NCBI GenBank assembly: GCA_945870985.1
Contig: CAMBUH010000008.1
Location: forward strand, 1-34,444
Direction of reading: 5' to 3'
DNA from: Chitinophaga pinensis
GTDB taxonomy: Bacteria > Bacteroidota > Bacteroidia > Chitinophagales > Chitinophagaceae
Length of the DNA stretch: 34,444 nt
The position numbers and the translations under genes are program-made. The notes under the pieces were generated by a model that was not told where the DNA came from, ran no database searches, and saw only the letters and a program-made list of their open reading frames with translations. Positions 1-7,697 of the stretch are shown in pieces (within the stretch, counting starts at the first letter, position 1; the number at the start of each line of letters is the position of its first letter).

Positions 1-1
1 G

Positions 2-1633
2 CTATTTGCTGATGCGCCTAACGGGTCTACTACCAATGGTATGGCTTTGAGTAGCGATGAAAAAACTTTATACATTGCCAATGCGGATAATAATTGTCTA
101 GCAGTTTTTGATGTGCGCAAAAAAGGAGAGAGTAAAAGCAAGGGCTTTATTCCGGTTGGCTGGTATCCTACTAAGGTTGCGGTGGTTGGAAAGAAAATTT
201 TTGTGGCCAATGGCAAAGGTTTCCGCTCTATGGCAAATCCGTATGGCCCCAATCCATTTGGTAACAAACAGATTGTGTTGCACCACGAGGGCGATCTCAA
301 TAAGCCTCCAGGCTTGCAGTACATAGGTGGTTTATTTCAGGGAACGCTCAGCATCATCGATGCCCCTTCGTTAAAAACGATGGAAGCCTATACTGCTGCC
401 GTGTATAGAAATACTCCTTATTCCAAAGTAAAAGAATTGTTGGTGGCCGGAGAGCCTGGAAATCCTATTCCGATGAAAGTAGGGGATGCGAGTCCGATCA
501 AATATGTGTTTTACATCATTAAGGAAAACCGTACCTACGATCAGGTATTGGGAGATATAAAAGAAGGGAATGGAGATCCGCGGCTTGTTTTGTTTGGAGA
601 AAATATTACTCCCAATCAGCATGCACTTGCCAAGGAATTTGTGTTGCTGGATAATTTTTATGTGGATGGTGAAGTGAGTATGGATGGGCATAACTGGACG
701 ATGGGAGCCTATGCAACCGATTTTCTAGAAAAGAACTGGGTGAATAGTTATGGAGGCCGGGGTGGTTCTTATGATGGGGAAGGCAATAGACCGGTTGCAA
801 ATAACAAAGGCGGATTTATCTGGGATCATTGTAAAAAAGCAGGTGTGAGTTTCAGAACCTATGGCGAATTTGCCGATAATAATAAGCCCAACATTCCTGT
901 GTTAAAAGATCATATTTGTCCATACTTCAGAGGCTACGACAATTCTTTTCCTGATACGACCCGGTTTCAGCAATGGAGAAGGGAGTTTGATTCTCTTTTA
1001 GCACTAAATGCTGTTCCGCAGTTCAACAGTGTTCGCTTTGGCAATGATCATACGGAAGGATTACGGAAAGGTAGACCCACTCCGTATGCACATGTAGCGG
1101 ATAATGATTTGGCGGTTGGACTGTTTATTGAGCACTTGAGCAAAAGTAGCATCTGGAAAGAGTCGGCAGTATTTATTATTGAAGATGATGCACAAAATGG
1201 AGCTGATCATGTAGACGCGCATCGCAGCACTGCTTATGTGGCAGGCGGATTTGTGAAGCGTAATTTTGTTGATCATACTCCCTATTCTACCTCATCTATG
1301 TTGCGCACCATGGAATTGATTTTGGGTATTCCACCAATGTCGCAATACGATGCAGCTGCTACCCCAATGTGGCGTTGCTTTTCATCTCAGGCCAACACCA
1401 CTTCATTTACGGCACGCCCTGCAATGGTAAATTTGAAGGAGGTAAATACTGCTATGAATGAGTGGCAGCGCTTATCTGATAAAATGGATTTCGTAAAGGA
1501 AGATGCTGTTCCAGATCTGGAATTTAATCGGGTATTATGGCATGGTTTGAAAGGCGATCATGTTCCCTTTCCCGGACCTAAGCGCGCTGCTTTTTATAAG
1601 CCGGTGAAAAAAGTAGATAAGGACGGCGATTAA
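2..1633 (+). CDS. YncE-like propeller / phosphoesterase family protein (5' end cut off by window)
   Basis: The reading frame is open to the window edge before the listed ATG at 41 (it reads LFADAPNGSTTNG into MALSS), so the gene starts outside the window and the track's start is probably internal. The first ~120 visible residues look like the end of a YVTN/YncE-type beta-propeller (LYIANADNNCLAVFDV, IFVANGKG). From about residue 150 a phosphoesterase domain of the PF04185 type follows: YIIKENRTYDQVLGD matches the ENRxxDxxxG motif, DGEVSMDGHNWTMGAY follows, and EDDAQNGADHVDAHR is a metal/phosphate-site-like segment near 380. Such two-domain proteins are annotated in Bacteroidota as bifunctional YncE / alkaline phosphatase family proteins and are normally exported. 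The true substrate is unknown. The gene ends 10 bp before the convergent PorZ gene. The family call is firm; the specific activity is inference. Confidence 0.85.
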   Translation, partial: LFADAPNGSTTNGMALSSDEKTLYIANADNNCLAVFDVRKKGESKSKGFIPVGWYPTKVAVVGKKIFVANGKGFRSMANPYGPNPFGNKQIVLHHEGDLNKPPGLQYIGGLFQGTLSIIDAPSLKTMEAYTAAVYRNTPYSKVKELLVAGEPGNPIPMKVGDASPIKYVFYIIKENRTYDQVLGDIKEGNGDPRLVLFGENITPNQHALAKEFVLLDNFYVDGEVSMDGHNWTMGAYATDFLEKNWVNSYGGRGGSYDGEGNRPVANNKGGFIWDHCKKAGVSFRTYGEFADNNKPNIPVLKDHICPYFRGYDNSFPDTTRFQQWRREFDSLLALNAVPQFNSVRFGNDHTEGLRKGRPTPYAHVADNDLAVGLFIEHLSKSSIWKESAVFIIEDDAQNGADHVDAHRSTAYVAGGFVKRNFVDHTPYSTSSMLRTMELILGIPPMSQYDAAATPMWRCFSSQANTTSFTARPAMVNLKEVNTAMNEWQRLSDKMDFVKEDAVPDLEFNRVLWHGLKGDHVPFPGPKRAAFYKPVKKVDKDGD

Positions 1634-1643
1634 TCAGCGCTAA

Positions 1644-3959
1644 TTATCTTCCCGAAACGATAACAATTTTGGTAGCGAGCTTGTCGGTATTTTCATCGTC
1701 TCTGATTAATACCAAATAAACGCCGGAAGCTACTTTTTCGCCTTTATAATTAGTGCCATTCCAAACGGCTTGTCCGCCCTGTGAACGGGTTTGATATACC
1801 AATGTGCCATTCAGTTCGGTAATTTTTACTATCGCATTTTCTTTCATTCCCCGAATGGCAATGTTTCCGGTATAACTCGGTGGAACAGGATTCGGAAATA
1901 CCAGTACCTGTTGCGTTGCGGCAGCTGGTTCAGTAGCCGTACTTCTATAGCTGCATATACCCAAATCGGTAAGCACAAATACTTCCCCCGTTTCTGGTTG
2001 GATGCCTACTTGTAGCACATTATTAGACAAGAGTGGACTATTGCTCGCCGTAAATTGTTGGAGTACCTGTTCGCCGGTTTCAGACAATAGCCATAAACCA
2101 TTTTGTGTGCCAACCCATTTTCTGTTAGCTCCATCCACCGCCATACACTGAACATATTCGTCTTTAAACAGAAAGCCAAAAAAATTACCCTGTTTAACCA
2201 CTGGCAAGTAAGCGGCACAACCCGATGTGGTAAACACTTCGGAAGGGCAACGAATGATGGCGATGCCCTTGTCGGTTCCCACCCAAATTGAGCCTGTACG
2301 GTCTTTTACAATACTCAACACATTATTCGAAGGCAGATTCCCCTGATTGCTTCCCGTTGTATATTTCTTCCACTGATCATCATTGGTAGTTTCAATTTGA
2401 GCATATTTGTAACAGATGAGTCCATTGTTTTTAGGACTCACCATCCATACCTGATCGTTATCATCGCATACCAATGCACCGGAAGCCTGTTCGGTTAAGG
2501 GGAAGGGAACGCTGAATGCCTGCCACTTGCCGTCTGTTTTTCGAACGTGTAAATTAACCGGTGACCCGTAGTTGCTCACCCATAGCCTGCCATTCGCATC
2601 AAATGCCAGTCCGGATACCCGATAACTTCCGGGGTCGCCAATCGTTTCTTGTAAACTGCTGTTACCTTTTTTGTATAGGGTGAGTGCACCAGTGTTGGGA
2701 AAGTGTACGAGTCCCCCGCCAAAACTTCCTGCCCAAACACTTTGATCAGCGGGATCAATGGCTACGGTTATAAAATCCAATACCGAATCTAATGCGGGCG
2801 TATTAAAGTAACTGAGGGAATTCCATTGATCTGAATAAAAATAAACACCATTCCGGTTGTATTGATAATTCCAGGCACTATTGATGCTTCCGGCTGCCAA
2901 TACCATCTGTTTGCTGTTTCCTGCAATGGCGCCAGTGGCAATACCGGGTGGTCCATTCGGAATAAATCTTTCTAATCCATTGTTAAATGCAGCTAATCCT
3001 CCAAATTGATCAGCCACCCAAAGGGTATTATCTACCAGGGTAGCATCTCTGGGAAAGGAAATTACGCTTGCCTGGCTGGTGGTTTTTTCTATTACTCCGT
3101 TTACATTCAATTGCAATACCCTGGCTGCTCCAGCAGGAGAACGCTGGCAAACCAATAGTTTTCCCGTAGCACTGTTCAATCCGGTTATTGACCAATTTGC
3201 ATCTTTGTACAAGAGCTTCCAACTGCTGCCTGATTGAATCATCAGGCTGTCGTTTTTTAGAACTACCAATTGTCCATTCACCGCCAACACATTTAGTAAT
3301 GCGCCGCTGGATAATCCATTGGAGCCGCTGATGTTTTGCCAGTTAGCAAAATTAGAAGGGTTGGCATTGGTTACTTCTATTTGTTTTAGTCCTTCGTCGG
3401 TGGCTGCGTAAAAAAAGTTATTGAGTTGTGTAAATCCGCTCACGCTGGTTTGTATTCCGTTATTTCCGATTACCCAGGTATCTTTTATTTCGTATTTACG
3501 CAGATTCACTACTATAATGCCCAATCCTGTGCTGAGGTATCCCAGTCCATTAGAGCAGTATAGGTTTCGAATGATTTTATTGCCTGGAAAATTACTACGC
3601 AGAATGTCGCCTATATTTTTTGTACGGCCTTTTACATCTAGCACATCCAGGTTGCTGTTTTGATAGGCGATCAATAATTGTTCGGTGGCGGCATCCCAAC
3701 AAATTCCTGCAACACCCATATCGTTCAGGCTGTTTATTTTACTATAGGTTTCATATTCTTTGTTGGCGTCAATAGCAAAAACATGGGTTGCAGTGGAGGC
3801 ATATATTTTATCGCCCTTTACCACCTGTCGGGTATCGGAATAGTTTAGGTGATCGCGCCAGTAACCAATAGGAGGTATGGGGGATTGTGCTATGGATATT
3901 TTGCAATAGCCCAATACGATCAATAATACATATATAAACTGATGTGCTTTCAGAAGCAT
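1644..3959 (-). CDS. porZ: PorZ-like type IX secretion system protein
   Basis: The protein has 771 residues, close to the ~776 of Porphyromonas PorZ. An N-terminal signal peptide (about 1-25, ending SIAQ) is followed by the typical PorZ opening: GYWRDHLNYSD, then propeller blades with LLIAYQNSNLDVLD and GIIVVNLRKYEIKDTW. Further blades run to about 670, including two-component-regulator-propeller-like repeats (IWVGTDKGIAIIR, KWVGTQNGLWLL). The C-terminal ~85 residues form a type A T9SS sorting domain: VLVFPNPVPP, then GTLVYQTRSQGG, then VASGVYLVLI. In known systems PorZ is a surface protein of the attachment complex that supplies anionic LPS to the PorU sortase for cargo anchoring. Here it is the last gene of a minus-strand run, 68 bp after the ABC permease. 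No other T9SS component is in the window. The role is inferred from the family. Confidence 0.8.
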   Translation of the reverse strand: MLLKAHQFIYVLLIVLGYCKISIAQSPIPPIGYWRDHLNYSDTRQVVKGDKIYASTATHVFAIDANKEYETYSKINSLNDMGVAGICWDAATEQLLIAYQNSNLDVLDVKGRTKNIGDILRSNFPGNKIIRNLYCSNGLGYLSTGLGIIVVNLRKYEIKDTWVIGNNGIQTSVSGFTQLNNFFYAATDEGLKQIEVTNANPSNFANWQNISGSNGLSSGALLNVLAVNGQLVVLKNDSLMIQSGSSWKLLYKDANWSITGLNSATGKLLVCQRSPAGAARVLQLNVNGVIEKTTSQASVISFPRDATLVDNTLWVADQFGGLAAFNNGLERFIPNGPPGIATGAIAGNSKQMVLAAGSINSAWNYQYNRNGVYFYSDQWNSLSYFNTPALDSVLDFITVAIDPADQSVWAGSFGGGLVHFPNTGALTLYKKGNSSLQETIGDPGSYRVSGLAFDANGRLWVSNYGSPVNLHVRKTDGKWQAFSVPFPLTEQASGALVCDDNDQVWMVSPKNNGLICYKYAQIETTNDDQWKKYTTGSNQGNLPSNNVLSIVKDRTGSIWVGTDKGIAIIRCPSEVFTTSGCAAYLPVVKQGNFFGFLFKDEYVQCMAVDGANRKWVGTQNGLWLLSETGEQVLQQFTASNSPLLSNNVLQVGIQPETGEVFVLTDLGICSYRSTATEPAAATQQVLVFPNPVPPSYTGNIAIRGMKENAIVKITELNGTLVYQTRSQGGQAVWNGTNYKGEKVASGVYLVLIRDDENTDKLATKIVIVSGR

Positions 3960-4027
3960 GATTTGAGCCTTAAAAGTACAAAGGATTTGGGTTAAACCCG
4001 TTTAGCTATAAGGTACAGCGAATAATG

Positions 4028-5224
4028 TTAACGGGTCGGATTATCTTTTACCGATCTGCCAATAGCGATTCTATTGACTACTCCCATTAACAGTATCAGC
4101 AGCAAAGCCGCTAAAAGGGTAAGGGGAGAAATCCAGGCCGAAACCCCGATTGTCTTTTTTTGTAGCCACCCAAATAGTAAATATTGCAGTATCGCCACCA
4201 ATCCCAGCGCAATCAAAACTATGAAAGCATTGGGGGGAAAGAATTTTTTCATCAAAAAGCCAATCATTTGCTGGGGAGATGCGCCCAGTTGAATCAGCAA
4301 GCGTATTTCATCTTGTTTGCTAACAATATTGAGTTGTATAAACAGAGAAAGTACCAATGCAGCAAAAACAAGCATCAGCAACCCCGACAATCCCGAAATG
4401 CCGGCAATCCAATTCACAATTTCTCTGTACTTGCTGAACCGTGTTTTTTCTTTGTCGGCCTGTAGTTGATTCTTTTCTAAAAACTGATTTAATACCGGGG
4501 AGGTAGCGTCATTGGTTTTTATTAGTATACGCGAGGGATTTCGTTTTTCTCCCTGTGCAAACCTTGCATTACACCACTGCATAAATTCCTGCGGCACCAA
4601 CATCGATTGAATGCGATCGCTGAATCCGGCTACTTTGCCTTTTAATACCACCTCGCCATTAGGCCCCTGGATGCGGATATTGAAAAATATCATTTTTACA
4701 ACTTCAGGAGTTAACTGGGGTAACTGTTGCGCTAAGGCAAACTGAAAATTATAAAGATCAAGATAAAGCGACGGAACAATAATGGGAACATATTCATCCT
4801 TTTCTTGCCAGGTCCAGTGCTCCGGTATCTCGTCGAGAAAATCGGAAGACACGGTTTCAAAACTTACATCAGTATAAAAAGGGAAACGATCACTATTACT
4901 GCTAAGCGATGCCTTAAAATATCCGGGTTGGATAATGCCAACAGCCGATACCTCGGGTAGTTTTTTCAGTGCTGCCAATTCTTCCTCGCGTAAACCACCT
5001 GAGTTAAGGTTGTTATTGTTGAGTTGCCGATTAATTACCAGGTACTGTGTGTTGGTGTCTTTATTTTGCTTTCCTTGTAACAACTCATTAAAATCTGCCT
5101 GCATTTGCACAGCAATGAGTAATAATAAGGCAGCTATTCCTAATCCCAGCGTTCCCATCCAGGCACGCAATCGCCCTTTTCGGCTGTGTAAGATTTTCCC
5201 CATTAACAGATGCAGTGCCTGCAT
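4028..5224 (-). CDS. ABC transporter permease, FtsX/MacB-like
   Basis: This 398-residue protein has the four-helix layout of FtsX/MacB/LolE-type permeases. One membrane helix lies near residues 22-41 (LGLGIAALLLLIAVQM). A periplasmic domain of ~230 residues follows (MacB_PCD-like; LPEVSAVGIIQPGYFKASL). Three C-terminal helices lie at about 272-300, 330-353 and 366-388 (the FtsX domain). Between the first two is the cytoplasmic stretch SKQDEIRLLIQLGASPQQMIGF, typical of this superfamily. The ATPase gene ends only 8 bp upstream, so the two are almost certainly co-transcribed and form one transporter. MacB/LolCDE-type systems use mechanotransmission at the inner membrane rather than classical import. 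The substrate cannot be read from sequence. The position just before porZ suggests an envelope function, but this is only context. Confidence 0.85.
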   Translation of the reverse strand: MQALHLLMGKILHSRKGRLRAWMGTLGLGIAALLLLIAVQMQADFNELLQGKQNKDTNTQYLVINRQLNNNNLNSGGLREEELAALKKLPEVSAVGIIQPGYFKASLSSNSDRFPFYTDVSFETVSSDFLDEIPEHWTWQEKDEYVPIIVPSLYLDLYNFQFALAQQLPQLTPEVVKMIFFNIRIQGPNGEVVLKGKVAGFSDRIQSMLVPQEFMQWCNARFAQGEKRNPSRILIKTNDATSPVLNQFLEKNQLQADKEKTRFSKYREIVNWIAGISGLSGLLMLVFAALVLSLFIQLNIVSKQDEIRLLIQLGASPQQMIGFLMKKFFPPNAFIVLIALGLVAILQYLLFGWLQKKTIGVSAWISPLTLLAALLLILLMGVVNRIAIGRSVKDNPTR

Positions 5225-5232
5225 AAAATCGA

Positions 5233-5880
5233 TTATAGTTGAAAACTTTGGTGATAAGAAAAATGGTTGTCAGATTCGAGGTCTAACAAAATTAGTCCGG
5301 CTCCCCGTTGTGTAATAACGGATTGTATGAGTGTTATGGCTTGATGCTGATTCTTTTTATCTAGATGGCTAAAGGGCTCATCCAACAATAACCAGGCAAA
5401 GGGTTGAGCTAAAGCGCGAATGATGGAAGCCCTTTGTTGCTCTCCATAGCTGCAAATACCGGCTTGTGTGTTCAGTAGGTCGGCAATTCCCAACTGTTCG
5501 GCCATCCATTCTACGGTGTTTTCACCTATGTGCCGGGGGGCTAAATACGTTTTCAGTTCGATGTTTTCACGGATGGTAAGATGAGGAAATAACCGAAGGT
5601 CTTGAAAAACCACCCCCAACTGTTCTCTCCGCCAGATAGCCATTTCTGCCGGCGAGAAATTGGCCAGATTCTTGTCCTGTACAGATAGGGTTCCTGAATA
5701 ATCGGTGCGCAATCCGATTAAAAAATGGGCCAGGGTAGTTTTGCCTCTACCGCTGGCCGCAGTTATTTTTATGCATTCACCGGAGTGAAACGTTCGGTCG
5801 TTGCCCCAAATGTCCGAATCAACTGCTAGTTGTTTTTCCTGCAGTGGAATCGGGATAATTTGTTGAAGCCGAATTTGCAT
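5233..5880 (-). CDS. ABC transporter ATP-binding protein with altered motifs
   Basis: This 215-residue ABC ATPase has the LolD/MacB/FtsE layout. A Walker A-like loop is at 41-48 (AASGRGKT), where the first glycine of GxxGxGK[ST] is alanine. A normal Q-loop follows (VVFQDLRLFPHLTIRENI, Q93). The signature reads CSYGEQQR (143-150) instead of LSGGQ. Walker B with catalytic glutamate (WLLLDEP, D167/E168) and the D-loop (SHLD) are intact. Where the switch histidine is expected (TH[DE]) the sequence is LLDLESD, so the H-loop His seems to be lost. The C-terminus is short. It pairs with the FtsX-type permease 8 bp downstream; DUF4836 ends 21 bp upstream. Lysine and both Walker B acids are kept, so ATP binding is plausible, but the hydrolysis cycle may be unusual. 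Confidence 0.85.
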   Translation of the reverse strand: MQIRLQQIIPIPLQEKQLAVDSDIWGNDRTFHSGECIKITAASGRGKTTLAHFLIGLRTDYSGTLSVQDKNLANFSPAEMAIWRREQLGVVFQDLRLFPHLTIRENIELKTYLAPRHIGENTVEWMAEQLGIADLLNTQAGICSYGEQQRASIIRALAQPFAWLLLDEPFSHLDKKNQHQAITLIQSVITQRGAGLILLDLESDNHFSYHQSFQL

Positions 5881-5901
5881 GTATATCGTTAACTAAAGAG
5901 G

Positions 5902-7632
5902 TTACTTGTCCTTTTTCGGTTGTTCGGGAATGGGTAGTTCAGAAAAGTCTGAAAATGTATTTTCATTTTCTGCATTTATTTCTTTGGCAGCAGCGGATAA
6001 CAATCTAATCATGGAAATCAGACTATTGGTATTTGCTTGCTGCATAATTAATTCGGCCTGACCGTGAACGGTTTTACCATCGAAGTTATCTGAATTTACC
6101 ACCAGCTCTTTGCAAGTACCTGCTATTTGGTAGAGTAATCTGTTAGAACTGGATTTTGTACTATCGGGCACAAATCCATGAATGGTAGAGGCAATATTTA
6201 CGTAGAATAAAGTGGAGGAGGCGGTGTACTTACTCAAAGGTGCCTGCGTAAAGAAGCTGTTGGATTTTCCTGCGGATGCCAGGTAATTGTTATACAGGGC
6301 AGCGTTGGTGGCAATGAATAAATTTTTATCATCACCCAGCACAAAAAAGGACGAAACGCTATTTGCCGATCCGGGAAGATATTGATTCCCAATCTTTTTT
6401 AGCATGCCAGCTTTTACACCTAGGTCCATAATTTTTGTATAGCGCTTACTATCACCCACCGGTATACGCATCAATATATTCGCTAACGGTAAGCCTCTTT
6501 CTAAAGAAAGCTCATCTCTTTTCATCATTGGGTCGGGGGAGGAGAAATTCAAATCTGATACTACAACTGCCAGCTCCCCTTTAAATGCCTTGTAAATATC
6601 GTCCATCGACAGGCCGTTCTTGTTTAAGAAACTTTCAGCAAAGCTTTCTAACTCTACATGTTTTAAAATGCCGCCGATGATTTCCGGATTAAAGGATACC
6701 AGGGATACCAGATTTATATCTTTTGATGGATAATCTTTTACCAATGAAAAGTTTACAAGCGGTCCCGCATATTTGCTTAAAAGATTTCCCAACGCTGGAT
6801 TAACATAGGTATTAGATTGAACCCGTAGTTTTCCCTTTTCAAAATGCAGCGTGGCAGTGGTATAATTATTTTTTAAAAGTTCTTCCAGCTTTGGAGGATT
6901 AAAGGGAAGGTTTTTTAGCAAATTCAAAGAGCTGTTGCTGGAAGAAAAAATATATCCGTCGGCTTTTTCCCGAAACATTTGATTGAATACATCAACGGAA
7001 GCAAGTGACTGATTTGTTTTTTGTGAAAAAAACAAATCGGTTTCGGCTTTAGATTCTTTGGGGATATCTACAATCAAAGGTTTTTTAAAAATCATCTCTA
7101 TCGTGTCGAACACCGGAATGGAGGGGTGCGAGTAATGGGTAACTATACATACTTCTTTGTTCCAACTTACTTGTATATCGCCTGTTCCCTGAAGATAGTT
7201 ATAAGCTTTCTCTCTTTTAATTGCCTTGTTTTTAAATTCTTCCTGCCGCAGGAGGTATTTTTCCAGTTGTGTAACGTCTCCGAGTGTACCTAACATATTT
7301 ACAGAGGTAGAGGTACTTTTATCTGAAAAACTTTGTTGATTGGTAAACAGAAATATTTTTTCATTCCAGTTGATACCGGATTCATTTTTGCCTTCCGTCA
7401 TCATTTTTTTCATTTTTTGAGATGCGCTGTCGTTTCCGAAGGCAATGAAAATCAGTGAGTCGGTTGACATGCCCCCTTCTCTTAATTTTTGTTGAAGTGC
7501 AGTCATATCCAGCGTAAGTACGCTGGTAGCATCTTTAGGAATGTATGCGGCTTCTTTGGAAGATTTGTTAGCGCAGGAAGATAAAAATAGCAAGCAGGCA
7601 ATCAGTTGCCAATAGAAATTTGATTTTTTCAT
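5902..7632 (-). CDS. DUF4836 family lipoprotein
   Basis: This is a 576-residue protein with a lipoprotein signal: a KK-rich start, a hydrophobic stretch and the lipobox LFLSSC (Cys about residue 20). It is therefore expected to be lipid-anchored in the envelope. The mature start AAYIPKDATSVLTLDMTALQQKL is characteristic of DUF4836, a Bacteroidota family without an assigned biochemical role. The body has alternating beta-rich segments with no recognisable catalytic motif, and the C-terminus is charged and proline-containing (ELPIPEQPKKDK). The gene sits 65 bp downstream of the GH3/beta-lactamase fusion and 21 bp before the ABC ATPase, so it probably belongs to the same transcript. The family call rests on recognised N-terminal pattern and overall composition, not on a search. 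Confidence 0.75.
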   Translation of the reverse strand: MKKSNFYWQLIACLLFLSSCANKSSKEAAYIPKDATSVLTLDMTALQQKLREGGMSTDSLIFIAFGNDSASQKMKKMMTEGKNESGINWNEKIFLFTNQQSFSDKSTSTSVNMLGTLGDVTQLEKYLLRQEEFKNKAIKREKAYNYLQGTGDIQVSWNKEVCIVTHYSHPSIPVFDTIEMIFKKPLIVDIPKESKAETDLFFSQKTNQSLASVDVFNQMFREKADGYIFSSSNSSLNLLKNLPFNPPKLEELLKNNYTTATLHFEKGKLRVQSNTYVNPALGNLLSKYAGPLVNFSLVKDYPSKDINLVSLVSFNPEIIGGILKHVELESFAESFLNKNGLSMDDIYKAFKGELAVVVSDLNFSSPDPMMKRDELSLERGLPLANILMRIPVGDSKRYTKIMDLGVKAGMLKKIGNQYLPGSANSVSSFFVLGDDKNLFIATNAALYNNYLASAGKSNSFFTQAPLSKYTASSTLFYVNIASTIHGFVPDSTKSSSNRLLYQIAGTCKELVVNSDNFDGKTVHGQAELIMQQANTNSLISMIRLLSAAAKEINAENENTFSDFSELPIPEQPKKDK

Positions 7633-7697
7633 GTGTGTAAGGATAATTGAATATAAATATAGTGGTTAGATATTCGGATTTTGCTGATTGTTGGATA

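Noticed and set aside
3989-3999. Short hairpin GGGTTAAACCC between the permease and porZ
   Set aside because: It has only five base pairs, a one-base loop and no T-run, so it does not qualify as a terminator.
4935-5315. 126-residue plus-strand ORF opposite the ABC permease
   Set aside because: It is antisense to well-supported permease and ATPase genes, and its composition shows no domain.
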